A stretch of DNA of 64,000 nt from Halobacillus litoralis (GTDB lineage: Bacteria > Bacillota > Bacilli > Bacillales > Halobacillaceae): positions 315,001 through 379,000 of the forward strand of contig NZ_CP129016.1 of assembly GCF_020524085.2 (NCBI RefSeq), read 5' to 3'. The translations under genes and the position numbers were made by a program. Of the stretch, positions 51,978 to 61,645 are shown piece after piece; the stretch's first letter is position 1, and each line of letters begins with the position of its first letter. The notes beneath the pieces were generated by a model. That model saw nothing but the letters and a program-made list of their open reading frames with translations, had not been told where the DNA came from and searched no databases.

Positions 51978-53106
51978 TTACAACTCAGGGATTAGGTGCT
52001 GCATTTCGATACTACAGAGGACAAAGGATCCAACCCCGTGAAGATCGTTCGCTGTTTTCGGTCGATTAATGTAGTGCTCATAGTCTCCAACACCTGTCCC
52101 GATACAAATTTCCGGCATGACGAACTGTCCTTCCTCGTTGAATTCCATTCTTTCCAAAAGACCCCGATAGCCTTTAATTGCTTTTTCTTTAAAGCTCTCA
52201 TCTAAATGCCCGTTTCGAATCGCTCGGGCAATGGTATAAATAAACAAAGCAGAGCAAGAAGTTTCAATCCAGTTATCACTTCGTTCAGGTTTATCAACCA
52301 CTTGGTACCAAAGACCGTTCTCTTCATCCTGATACTGAACAAGGCTTTCTGCAAGATTTTTAAGGGCTGTCTCAAGCTCAACTCTCGATTCATGGGTTGC
52401 TGGTAAAAAGTCTAATATTTCGTTATATGTGATGCCATACCAACCTATGGCTCTTCCCCAGAATTCAGGAGATTTCCCTGTTTCAGAATCTGCCCAGGAT
52501 TGGACTTTACTTTCATCCCAAGCGTGATGATATAGTCCGGTTTCATGATCCAGCGTATGCTTTCTCATCAACCGCTCCTGCTCAAGCACCATATCCAGAA
52601 GCTCAGGCTCGTTATATGCCTTCGCATAGTTCATTGCGAAGACGCCTCCCATATACAATCCATCCAGCCACATTTGGTAAGGATAGTGGTCTTTATGCCA
52701 AAAACCACCATCAGATGTGCGGTTCAATGTCGGGAACATGCTGCGTAATTTCTTGGCAGCAACTCTGTATCTTGTGTCTTTTTCTTTATATCTTTCATCC
52801 AGTTCAAATAGTAAAAGTCCTGCTTGAATGGCATCCAACTCTTTACGGTTCCAGAGGAAGTTTCCTGTTTTATCGATATTGTGATCGACATACCCTTTAA
52901 TATAATTCAGGTATTCATCCCCGCCGACGATTTCTTTCAGCTGTCGCATACTTTCAAGAAAAACACCCTGGTGGTAGTGCCATCTACCATCCGGAGGAAG
53001 CTCCGATGGGCCGAACGTCGCCATAAGAGAATCACATGCAGCTTTCCCCCACTCGAGGGGGGTTGTCAATTTTTTTACGTGCAGCGGTTTGTTGATTTGA
53101 TACCAT
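51978..53106 (-). pseudogene. yesR: Unsaturated rhamnogalacturonyl hydrolase (GH105, YesR/YteR-like), frameshifted at N-terminus
   Basis: Removes the unsaturated galacturonyl residue left by lyases from rhamnogalacturonan oligosaccharides inside the cell. Typical GH105 segments are RWHYHQGVF, GGFWHKDHYPYQMWLDGLYMGG (general acid Asp), SPEFWGRAIGWYG and GLWYQVVDKPERSDNW. The true start is ATG 53106 with AAAGGAGAG ahead (MVSNQQTAARKKIDN). A run of six G (53057-53062), one too many, breaks the frame before PLEWGKAACDS. Corrected length is 375 residues. Without correction the only start would be a TTG with no ribosome site. Confidence 0.92.
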
Positions 53107-53130
53107 AGGAAATCTCTCCTTTAATATGAT

Positions 53131-53973
53131 TTAAGCTTTCATACCCGTAGAACTGATTCCATCTACTATATAACGTTGGAAGACAAAGAAAATGATGAAA
53201 ATCGGTAAAATACTTAATGTTGACATCGCGAACATCGCTCCCCAGTTGGTCACCGAGTTCGGGTCTGAGAAAAGTTTCAATGCAAGGGAAACCGGGTACT
53301 TTTCTGGTGTGGACAAATAGATGAGCGGTCCCATAAAATCATCCCATCGCCAATAAAACGAGAAGATTGCTGAAGTCATCATAGCCGGTACAATCAGCGG
53401 AACGATGATCCTGAAAAAGATATCGAACGTATTACAGCCGTCGATTTTCGCTGCTTCATCCAGCTCCATAGGAATGGTCCGGATGAACTGCATGATCAGG
53501 AATATGAAAAACGGGATTCCGAAAAAGGTCGGCAAAATGAGCGGCAGGTAGGTATCGATCCATCCGAATTTGTTGAACATGATATATTGAGGAATCATGA
53601 CCATTTCGAATGGAAGCATCATCGTAAGCATCATCGCAACGAACCATATTTTCTTCCCGGCGAATTTAATCCGTGCAAAACCATAAGCGATAAATGTCGA
53701 GGAAATGATACTCCCTACAGTCGCTATGACGGTTATAATCGTTGAGTTCCAAAAAAATGTCCCGAACGTAATGCCTGCAAATCCGTTCCAGCCGTCAATA
53801 TAGTTGGCAAAATGCCATTCACTCGGAATCAACGAGTGAGAGTTTACGAATACATTTTCACTTTTTTTCAATGAACTGCTGACCATCCACACGAGCGGAT
53901 AGATCATCATTAACGCAAAGCTACCCATCAGCACATGCTGTATAGTCTTTTTTGTTATTCTCTTTTTCTTCAT
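53131..53973 (-). CDS. yesQ: ABC transporter permease, YesQ-like (MalG family)
   Basis: Inner membrane permease of 280 residues with six spans. The EAA loop that contacts the ATPase is ELDEAAKIDGCNTFDIFFRI. With YesO and YesP it imports rhamnogalacturonan or galacturonan oligosaccharides. No ATPase gene is present, so a shared MsmX-type ATPase elsewhere is expected. The ATG at 53973 has AAAGGAG at good spacing; the frame extends upstream without support. Confidence 0.93.
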   Translation of the reverse strand: MKKKRITKKTIQHVLMGSFALMMIYPLVWMVSSSLKKSENVFVNSHSLIPSEWHFANYIDGWNGFAGITFGTFFWNSTIITVIATVGSIISSTFIAYGFARIKFAGKKIWFVAMMLTMMLPFEMVMIPQYIMFNKFGWIDTYLPLILPTFFGIPFFIFLIMQFIRTIPMELDEAAKIDGCNTFDIFFRIIVPLIVPAMMTSAIFSFYWRWDDFMGPLIYLSTPEKYPVSLALKLFSDPNSVTNWGAMFAMSTLSILPIFIIFFVFQRYIVDGISSTGMKA

Positions 53974-53990
53974 TACGCCTGCTCCTTTCT

Positions 53991-54980
53991 TTACTTCGCA
54001 TCCGATTCGTAGTGAACCCAATGTTCAGAACTCTTGAAGATCAAAGCTGTGAAAATAGCAATGATGACCAGCATCACCCATGCCATCGCTGATGCGTAAC
54101 CCATATCGAAGTATTCAAAAGCCCGCTGGTACATATAAAGGACATACAATAATGTACTGTTCACTGGACCACCGTTCGTTACGACAAAACTAGGCGTAAA
54201 GGCCATGAAACCTTGAATGACCTGCATGATTGTGTTGAACAGAATGACCGGGGTCAACAATGGAATGGTAATGATGAAGAACTGGCGGATCGGTCCTGCC
54301 CCATCAACACTCGAAGCTTCATAGAATGTTTTCGGAATGTTTCGTAGTCCTGCAAGGAAAATCAACATGGATGACCCGAACTGCCAACCATATAATACGA
54401 TTAATGTCCAAATGGCTGTGTCAGGATCCCCAAGCCACGAGTGAGTCGGTAACCCAATAGAAGCAAGGATAGAGTTAAAAGCCCCATCGTTTCCGAACAA
54501 CTGACGCCACATAATCGAAACAGCAATACTCCCACCGACTACCGATGGAAGATAAAGAAGGGTTCGGTATAATCCGACCATTTCCACCACTTTATTCAAA
54601 GCCAAAGCAACAAGAAGGGCGAATACTAACCGGATAGGAACGGCTACCCCTGCATAAAAAAAGGTGACTTTCATAGACTTCCAGAACGTCGGATCCTCTG
54701 TGAACATTCTTTGGTAGTTGTCGAGACCGATCCAATTGGGTGTCCCCATTAAATCAAAGTCTGTAAAAGATAAATACAAAGAATAGAGAATTGGGAATAG
54801 AGTCAATGAAAAGAGCCCAATTAGAAACGGAGAAATAAACGCGTATCCTGTGACGTTTTGATTGCCTGTATTGAGCTTTTTGTTTGGTGGTACGGGTTTC
54901 ATTTTCTTCCTTTTAGGCTTTTTCGCCGGGTGCTGAGGTTCTATCGTTTCATGGATTTCTTCTTTTTTCTTAGGAATCAA
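53991..54980 (-). CDS. yesP: ABC transporter permease, YesP-like (MalF family)
   Basis: Inner membrane permease of 329 residues with six spans after a lysine-rich N-terminal tail of about 40 residues. The EAA loop is TFYEASSVDGAGPIRQFFII. An AGAGGTG site lies seven bases before a TTG at 54980, chosen as the start because the upstream ATG at 55004 has no ribosome site. It pairs with YesQ. Confidence 0.92.
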   Translation of the reverse strand: MIPKKKEEIHETIEPQHPAKKPKRKKMKPVPPNKKLNTGNQNVTGYAFISPFLIGLFSLTLFPILYSLYLSFTDFDLMGTPNWIGLDNYQRMFTEDPTFWKSMKVTFFYAGVAVPIRLVFALLVALALNKVVEMVGLYRTLLYLPSVVGGSIAVSIMWRQLFGNDGAFNSILASIGLPTHSWLGDPDTAIWTLIVLYGWQFGSSMLIFLAGLRNIPKTFYEASSVDGAGPIRQFFIITIPLLTPVILFNTIMQVIQGFMAFTPSFVVTNGGPVNSTLLYVLYMYQRAFEYFDMGYASAMAWVMLVIIAIFTALIFKSSEHWVHYESDAK

Positions 54981-55125
54981 CGCACTCACCTCTTTTACTT
55001 TCATAGAATGGTTTAGTAGAGATCCATCGTTTACATGGCGGATAACGACCTGACAAGACCCCACCAAATTGAACAGAAGAATCTTGGCCGGTCGCCCGCT
55101 CTTGTGATTTATTTTTATAAAGAAG

Positions 55126-55163
55126 AAGATGGCCCTATTCGGAGAGGATCAGGACCATCTTCC
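55126..55163 (-). terminator. Hairpin between yesO and yesP
   Basis: GAAGATGG and CCATCTTC pair around a larger loop and are followed by TTCTTTAT on the minus strand. Partial termination here would give more binding protein than permease, a common arrangement. Confidence 0.6.
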
Positions 55164-55170
55164 CTAGTTA

Positions 55171-56475
55171 TTACCTGCTCATGATCCTTTCAACAGTAGA
55201 TCTGAACTGTTCGGCTCCTTCTTCAGCAGAAAGTTCACCATACATAACGAGTTCATCAATCTTCGTCAGTTCTGCCAAGATTTCAGATGACTCTGGTGGG
55301 AAGTTAGAGTCGATTGGAGAACTGTTTTCCGTCACCATCTCAATGTAGTCAAACACTTTCTGATCCGTCTCACTCAAGTCAGCAGAAAGTTCGCTGCGGA
55401 TCTCTTCTTTTATTGGTACACCACGGTCAGAACCACCGATTTCATACACTTTTATATTGTTTACAAAGAAGTCTATAAAACGAGCTGCTTCTTCTTTATG
55501 CTCAGAATTTTCACTGATCGACCAAAGCATGGCAGGCTTCAAGTACATGCCCTGGCTGTTGTTTTCACCTGGAAGAAGTGTCATTCCGATCGGCTTGTCG
55601 CCCGCTGCGCTATCAAGCGCTGTCGCCTGATTGGACCATCGGAAATCAAAAGCAGCTTCCCCACGTACAATCAACTCATCTTCGACCCCTTTGATTTGCT
55701 GAATCGTATCGTAATTAGGGATAGCACCTTTTTCTTCAAGCTCCAAATTTCTTTCAAAGTAATCCACAAGTAGTTGGTCATCTTCATACCCTAGACCTGT
55801 ACCGTCTTCATTGAATAACGTTTTCCCTTTTTCTCTGAGGTAATATTCAAACAAGTTCTTCGGTTCCATTAATCGAGCACCATACTCTCCAGTTGCTTCA
55901 CTAATGGATGTTGTATATTGTTCATAATCTTCCCAAGTCCATTGACCGTCAGAAACATCCACTCCGGCAGCATCCAACATGTCCTTATTATAGAAAGCTG
56001 TAAGAGCATTGGTACCTGTTGGAATACCTAGAAGCTTGCCATTCTTTTTACCTGATTCCATGATCGTGTCGCTTACACCTTCCACATCGATCGATCCATC
56101 TTCAACAAATGGAGTGAGGTCAGCTAACAATTCCTTATCGGCATATTGGTTCAAGTATTCACCGAAGTTTTGCTGCATAATATCAGGAAGGTTGTTTCCC
56201 GATGCTTGGGCTGCCATCTTTTCAAAATAGCCGTCGAATCCGGTGAATTCTGCTTCGATCTTAATATCTGGATTTTCTTCTTCAAATGCCTTGATAATTT
56301 CTTGTGTTTGGTCATGTCGGCTTTGTGACCCCCACCATGTCATCCTTAATGTCGTTACATCACTACCACTGCTGTCTTCCCCGGATGCCTCATCCGAGTT
56401 CGAACAGGCGGCCAGAACACTTGCTAACATCAATGCCATTAAACTGAAAACCAGAAATTTTTTCATCAACTTCAA
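55171..56475 (-). CDS. yesO: ABC transporter substrate-binding lipoprotein, YesO-like
   Basis: Family 1 extracellular sugar-binding protein of 434 residues. A signal peptide with lipobox VLAAC (Cys24) is followed by an acidic, serine-rich linker. LRMTWWGSQSRHDQTQ begins the mature fold, and PDIKIEAEFTGFDGYFEKMAAQ is typical. It captures oligosaccharides for YesPQ. Start choice is uncertain between TTG 56475, TTG 56469 and ATG 56466; GGGGGAGG lies upstream. A CcpA site lies 23 bases before the gene. Confidence 0.92.
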   Translation of the reverse strand: MKLMKKFLVFSLMALMLASVLAACSNSDEASGEDSSGSDVTTLRMTWWGSQSRHDQTQEIIKAFEEENPDIKIEAEFTGFDGYFEKMAAQASGNNLPDIMQQNFGEYLNQYADKELLADLTPFVEDGSIDVEGVSDTIMESGKKNGKLLGIPTGTNALTAFYNKDMLDAAGVDVSDGQWTWEDYEQYTTSISEATGEYGARLMEPKNLFEYYLREKGKTLFNEDGTGLGYEDDQLLVDYFERNLELEEKGAIPNYDTIQQIKGVEDELIVRGEAAFDFRWSNQATALDSAAGDKPIGMTLLPGENNSQGMYLKPAMLWSISENSEHKEEAARFIDFFVNNIKVYEIGGSDRGVPIKEEIRSELSADLSETDQKVFDYIEMVTENSSPIDSNFPPESSEILAELTKIDELVMYGELSAEEGAEQFRSTVERIMSR

Positions 56476-56497
56476 AAGACCTCCCCCTTAAAATTTG

Positions 56498-56511
56498 AAA
56501 GCGCTTTCTAT
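56498..56511 (-). promoter_or_regulatory. cre site (CcpA) upstream of yesO
   Basis: A GAAAGCGCTTTC palindrome matches the catabolite-responsive element core. It lies between a TATGAT -10-like hexamer (56521-56526 on the minus strand) and the yesO start, where CcpA would block transcription when preferred sugars are present. Confidence 0.75.
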
Positions 56512-56526
56512 TGCATGTTCCTATCA

Positions 56527-56867
56527 TAAGACGAATAATATTTCTATTAAATAAAATTTTCAGATATCTATGTAGAAAAAACAGACTTGTACAAAAAGCA
56601 GGAGTAATCCTGTCACCTCTTCTCCTATTCCATCTCATTTTCAATTAAACATAAGCTCCCTATTCTTGAAGACTCAGTAGATCCCAAAGAACGCATTCCG
56701 AGGCAGCTCGCCATTCCCCACAGGATAGCGAGTAGCTCCCCGATCCATCCCTGACGCTCAACATAGCAAACGAACCCCGGTTATCTCGAAATCAAGGCTT
56801 ACACAATCTTGTCATTTGCTTTTATAACTATTAATCAAAGGCTTCGTGACTAAAATCAGATCATATA
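56527..56867. other. Intergenic region between yesO and yesN
   Basis: The yesO-proximal part is A/T-rich and must hold activator sites for YesN. Positions about 56690-56780 are GC-richer (CCGAGGCAGCTCGCC, CCCCACAGGATAGCGAG) and look like a decayed intergenic repeat. I see no coding frame or RNA gene. Confidence 0.4.
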
Positions 56868-56903
56868 AAAAAACTTATAGAACGATGGTCTATAAGTTTT
56901 TCA
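56868..56903. terminator. Terminator after yesN
   Basis: AAAACTTATAGA and TCTATAAGTTTT pair around seven bases, with T-runs on both strands; the stem overlaps the yesN stop codon. Confidence 0.85.
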
Positions 56904-58457
56904 CTCTTGTTTTTCATGAATATAGTTTGTGGGAGTCATTCCTGTATGCTTTTTGAAAACCTGTCCGAAATATCTTGGATTGTTTCCAAACCCTACGGCC
57001 TCTGCTATATTCGATATTTTCACCTGCTCCTCCTGCTGCATAAGTTCGACAGCTTTTTCCATGCGTCTATGAACGAGAAAACTTGAGAACCGTTCCCCTT
57101 TTTCTTTCTTGAAAAGCTTCCCTAAATAGTCTGAGTTCATATAAAGAACATCCGAGGCGATGGATGATAAAGTAAGTTCCTCATCAGATAAGTTTTTTTC
57201 CACGTATTTAATGACGCGATTGATAATGTTGCTTTGCGTCTGCTTCGTTCGATTATAATGGTGTTGAGCAATCTCAAAAGCCACCTTCTCTAAGAAGTGC
57301 TTCAATTCATGGAACTTATCATACTCTTGGAACATGAGAACCTGCTTAAAATATTCGTTCATGCTTTCACGATCCGCCTGACGAATGATGGACATGAACA
57401 ATTCCAAGCAATGAGATTTTAATAGACTTACTTCATATTTTTCCTGCCATACTTCCATAAAGAACTCTTCGAGATTTTGTTGGACAAGCGATTCATTTCC
57501 ACTCCGGATAGCAAAGATAAGGTTTTCATGATCGTATTGTAATTCCTCCATACCTGTATGATCTTTCTTAATATCCTGCATCGTAATGATGCTTCCACCC
57601 GATACGTAAAAACGCTGAGTCAAACAGTAAAGTGTGTCATTATACAACTGCCTCAATTGGCTGATGCTGCCTAAATCACTGATAGCGACTGTATATTCTT
57701 TCGGATAAAAATCAGAAAATGACTGCTTTGCTGCTTTTATTCTTTCAATAATCTTGTCCCGGGACTTCCATTCGACCAAAATGACAATCTTATCTCCGAC
57801 CGTGGTCTCCAGTGGAATGTGTTCCTCTCCAACCTCTTCGACCATCACTTTTTTCAAGGCAAGGACATGTTCGTACTCATAGGGAGGGTCCATCTCTATC
57901 ACAACAAGGTAAAACTCTTTCGAATTCGTATCTATTTCAAAAATACGGCTATAATACTCCCAATCTTGAACTCCGTACTTTTTGTTCGTAATAAACTCTT
58001 TCAAGAACTGTTCCTTTGCTTTCGGCATGACTTTTTTCAAATGATCCTGCATACTCTCGAGAAAGGCTTCTTTCTCTTCTTTTTCATTCAGGTCCGCCAC
58101 TACTTCTTTTAAAGCTTTTTCAATTTTTTGTTCGTTGCTCGGCTTTAAAAGGTAATGTTTGACGTTACACTCCATAGCCGTTTTGGCAAATTCAAACTCA
58201 TCATGACCTGACAACACAATAAACCGAATATCAGGATATGTTTCGTGGACTTTCCTGATTAACTGTACTCCATTGAGTCCTGGCATTTTAATATCCGTAA
58301 TGACGATATCCGGCTTTTGCTCCATGATGATATCGAAAGCCATTTGACCATGGCGGGCTTTTGATGCCAACTTTGTGCCACAGCCCTCCCAATCAACAAT
58401 CATGGCGATCCCTTCCAGTATATTGATTTCATCATCGACCAGTAGAACTTTGTACAC
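56901..58457 (-). CDS. yesN: YesN-like response regulator with AraC-type DNA-binding domain
   Basis: Protein of 518 residues. The receiver domain has VDDE near residue 8 and phospho-acceptor Asp55 (ITDIKMPG). A long middle region without a recognised domain follows, then an AraC-type pair of helix-turn-helix motifs near the C-terminus (LTLSSIASDVLYMNSDYLGKLF and ISNIAEAVGFGNNPRYFGQVF). It is longer than B. subtilis YesN by about 150 residues in the middle. It should activate the yes transport genes when YesM senses oligosaccharides. The start is GTG 58457 with GTGAGGG ahead. Confidence 0.92.
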   Translation of the reverse strand: MYKVLLVDDEINILEGIAMIVDWEGCGTKLASKARHGQMAFDIIMEQKPDIVITDIKMPGLNGVQLIRKVHETYPDIRFIVLSGHDEFEFAKTAMECNVKHYLLKPSNEQKIEKALKEVVADLNEKEEKEAFLESMQDHLKKVMPKAKEQFLKEFITNKKYGVQDWEYYSRIFEIDTNSKEFYLVVIEMDPPYEYEHVLALKKVMVEEVGEEHIPLETTVGDKIVILVEWKSRDKIIERIKAAKQSFSDFYPKEYTVAISDLGSISQLRQLYNDTLYCLTQRFYVSGGSIITMQDIKKDHTGMEELQYDHENLIFAIRSGNESLVQQNLEEFFMEVWQEKYEVSLLKSHCLELFMSIIRQADRESMNEYFKQVLMFQEYDKFHELKHFLEKVAFEIAQHHYNRTKQTQSNIINRVIKYVEKNLSDEELTLSSIASDVLYMNSDYLGKLFKKEKGERFSSFLVHRRMEKAVELMQQEEQVKISNIAEAVGFGNNPRYFGQVFKKHTGMTPTNYIHEKQE

Positions 58458-58463
58458 TTTCCC

Positions 58464-60180
58464 TCACCCCGTTATATAAGGTAATCGAATGCTGACTGTT
58501 GTTCCTCTCCCAACTTCACTCTCAATCGTAATCCCATATTCTTCACCAAACATCATTTTGATCCGTTCATTAATATTATTCAGACCGATACCTGAGCTCT
58601 TCGATCGTATTTCTCCTTGATATATATCATTGAGGAGACTCTTATCAATTCCAGGACCATTGTCACTCACATTAATTACTAAGTCCCCCCTCGTTTTCAG
58701 ATATGTCCAAATGAATGCGGCACTCATCAATCATTTCTTCCAACCCGTGTTGGATAGCGTTTTCGACGATGGGCTGTATAGAAAGTTTAGGGATTTTACC
58801 CATTTCATAGTTCTCTAAAATTGAAAGAGTGAAATTCAACCTGTGATCATACCTGTATTTTTGGATGGTGATGTAGTTTCTTACAATTTCCAACTCTTCT
58901 TTGATTGTAATCGTCGGATCCTTCTTGCTAATGATATTGCGCATCATATTGCCAAGAGCATCCGCCATGACCGATATTTTCTCCTGCTTATGCATTTTCG
59001 CCAGCCAGTTAATGGAGTCTAGCGTATTGTATAAAAAGTGAGGGTTGATTTGCGCCTGCAGCGCTTTGTACTCTGTTTCTTGAATCATTAGCTGCTTCGT
59101 ATAATTTTCTTTGATTAGTTCATTAATTCGATTGAGCATCAACTGGAAATTGTCATGAAGTTCTCCTACTTCATCATTGTGATATTTGTTTGTAAGAGAT
59201 TCACTAAAATCTCCCTCCTCTACTCTTTTCATTTGCGAAGACAATGCTTCGAGGGGCTTCGAGATATTTTTGGCCGCACGTTGGCTTAATAAGATGGTCA
59301 GCGACAGCATAAGAACAAAGCAGATAATCATAATAATTTTTATGGCTGTCGTTTGTTTTTTTACGTCATCATAGGGAAGGAGATGATGATAAGTCAGTTG
59401 AGAAAATCCGGAGTGTGCGTAAGTCAAGAGGTATTCCTTCCCGTTTATCGGAGTAGTCATGTAACCGCTACCATTTCCTTCAACCGCAAAGTCATTCATT
59501 TCCCAATTACTCTCATCACTTTGATAAAAGATTTCATGATTACTTGTGATAATCATTTCCTTATTTTCAGGAGAAAAATTGAGTGTTTCCTCGACAAACT
59601 TATCCATATCAATCGAAATGATCAGGGTACCAATATTATTGAGGCTGAGGTTCTCTTTGCTTCGGATTGTTCTTGCAGCAGAGATTCCGTTTTCCCCATC
59701 TATCTTCGTCCAAACGTTCGACCCATTCGTTTCGGACAACACTCTTCTGATTTTCCCTTCATCATTTTCAAGCGACGTATCAAACCCTGTCGTATGTTTA
59801 TCCCCATGAGAATCAATGATCTGCATCGAGGCTATGTATTTCCTAGTGGATGCATAGTGTAGCAATCGTTCCAGCAATCTTGTTTTCGTATCATAAGACT
59901 CGAAAGTAAAACGATTTTCATTGATTTTTTTCAAGTAATTTTGAACGAACGTGTCCGTACTAACTTGAAATGAAAGTTCTTCAATCAAGTTCAGTTCCTT
60001 ATCAACAATAGACGAAGATAATTGAAGCATATCTGCGGATTCTTTATAAATTCTTTTTTCATACAACGAAGTGAAATATTGAAAGGTGACAAGGCCTAAC
60101 AATCCGAAAATCATCAATAACAAAAGGGAGACGGAAAATATTTTGTTTTTAATTCTATAGTTGCTGTAAAATGGTTTCAC
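58464..60180 (-). pseudogene. yesM: YesM-like sensor histidine kinase, frameshifted before ATPase domain
   Basis: Membrane sensor of 571 residues after correction. TM1 is about 13-33, an outside sensing domain of about 250 residues follows, TM2 is near 285-310, then HAMP, then the YesM-type kinase region with QINPHFLYNTLDSINWLAK (phospho-histidine). The frame breaks at six C (58685-58690), one base too long. With five, ISENEGDLVINVSDNGPGI joins the HATPase domain (SSGIGLNNINERIKMMFG). It is paired with yesN. The start is GTG 60180 with GAGAGGGGG ahead, and it has its own extended -10 promoter. Confidence 0.92.
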
Positions 60181-60209
60181 ATTCGTCCCCCTCTCGTTTT
60201 TTAACTCGA

Positions 60210-60218
60210 ATTATATCA
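60210..60218 (-). promoter_or_regulatory. Extended -10 promoter of yesM-yesN
   Basis: TGA-TATAAT on the minus strand, about 30 bases before the yesM start; no clear -35. Confidence 0.55.
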
Positions 60219-60252
60219 CAATTCAGAAAAATATAAATGTAAAATCCTTACA

Positions 60253-61572
60253 TCAATTGGATTGTCGCACACGCCTTTCCCCTTTTCCCATCATCCGGAG
60301 AACAACTGTCAAAACAATGACAAGAGCGACCAACTCCCCAAGCGAAGTAGCTATTGAACCGTTCACCCCGTTCCAGGAAGGAAAGAAGGTTACAAGTAAA
60401 GAGACGGTCACGATGACTGTGATGAGATTAAGGATTTGGGCAATGGCCATCCGCTTTGTCTTTCTATAAAGCATCAGATAACCATTCAAAAAATCCACCC
60501 AAGGAAAGACCAGTGTTTTTATAATAAAAAACTTCAATACGACAATCGTGGTTTGAGCCAATTCTTCATTTGCCCCCATAACTTCTCCCATAAACCACGT
60601 GCCCGCAGGTGTATAACACAAAAGGACCAGCGCAAGCGTAGGAAGAAGGCTAATATAGATGATGAAGCGGATGACTTTTTGCCTGTTCACTTCATAAAGT
60701 TGCAGAACAAGCTGATGGGTGTACATAAAAAAGCTCAGAAGCATTTGTGTAATACTGAAGGCGAGTGCAAAAGAAGCAATTCCCATTTCAATATTGTTCG
60801 TTTTCGCTAGAAAAACATAGATGACTGGCACTAAAACCGTTTGAATCACAAAATAAAAGACAAGAGGTACATAAAACTTTGCAATCTCTCCATTTCGTAA
60901 ATCCTTACTTTTTTTCCGGTATGAAAGTTTTAGAATTCCATGCCCCTTCCAAACACTGATGGCACATTCAATAGACATTCCGACAAGAAATAAAATCGCC
61001 CCACTCAAACTCGTTATATAGTCAAAGTAGACAAACGAATAGGCGACTAAAAGCATGATAATCAAGCGGATGACAACCATGATCGTCAACCACTTCGTCT
61101 CCAGATGGTTGATGATCACACCCTGATAGAGTCCTCGAACACCAGAAAAAATGATCACAAATAAAATGATCGCAAACGTATCAGAAATCGTATTAACCAT
61201 ATTGGCATCGGCATTGAAGAGATTCATATACACCCAATCTCCAAAGGATGTAAAAGCCATCGTCATACTGAAACCGATAATCAAGACCATAGGAATGACC
61301 ATGAACAGAGAGAGAACTTTGAACGAATGTACATCCTTTACTAGTGCAGAGCATGTCTGTCTGAACACGATGATGGGACGTTCGATAATTCCGAACAAGG
61401 CGAATGCAACGGCATAACATGCAATAATGAAGGCTGCATTTTCTCCTCGGCTGAGCGTCCCATTGATAATTACATGGGTAATAGACGTCAAACTTGCGGA
61501 AAAACCTAAAGGGATAAAAAAACTACTGAGCTGTCTATACGACAAATGCCCTTCTGATGCCTTCAATGTCAT
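60253..61572 (-). CDS. MATE/polysaccharide-flippase-like multidrug or lipid exporter
   Basis: Hydrophobic protein of 439 residues with about 12 membrane spans in two similar halves, fitting the MATE/oligosaccharidyl-lipid exporter superfamily. It begins MTLKASEGHLSYRQLSSFFIPLGFSASLTS, and the second half starts near FYVPLVFYFVIQTVLVPVIYVF. No exact subfamily is recognised. It lies between the pectate lyase and yesM genes, which is unusual for a pectin cluster. Ribosome site AGAAGG is close to the ATG, so translation may be weak. Confidence 0.65.
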   Translation of the reverse strand: MTLKASEGHLSYRQLSSFFIPLGFSASLTSITHVIINGTLSRGENAAFIIACYAVAFALFGIIERPIIVFRQTCSALVKDVHSFKVLSLFMVIPMVLIIGFSMTMAFTSFGDWVYMNLFNADANMVNTISDTFAIILFVIIFSGVRGLYQGVIINHLETKWLTIMVVIRLIIMLLVAYSFVYFDYITSLSGAILFLVGMSIECAISVWKGHGILKLSYRKKSKDLRNGEIAKFYVPLVFYFVIQTVLVPVIYVFLAKTNNIEMGIASFALAFSITQMLLSFFMYTHQLVLQLYEVNRQKVIRFIIYISLLPTLALVLLCYTPAGTWFMGEVMGANEELAQTTIVVLKFFIIKTLVFPWVDFLNGYLMLYRKTKRMAIAQILNLITVIVTVSLLVTFFPSWNGVNGSIATSLGELVALVIVLTVVLRMMGKGERRVRQSN

Positions 61573-61611
61573 ACCTTCTTTCTTCTTATTAAAAAAATCC
61601 TCTAATCATAG

Positions 61612-61644
61612 AAAAAGAAGAAGAGGGATTCCCCTCTTCTTTCT
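61612..61644 (-). terminator. Terminator after pectate lyase gene
   Basis: AAGAAGAGG and CTCTTCTT arms pair and are followed by CTTTTTCT on the minus strand, directly after the stop codon. Confidence 0.8.
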
Positions 61645-61645
61645 C

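Noticed and set aside
52100..53069. TTG at 53069 as the start of the GH105 gene
   Set aside because: No ribosome site; the ATG at 53106 has AAAGGAGAG and joins the frame when one G of a six-G run is removed.
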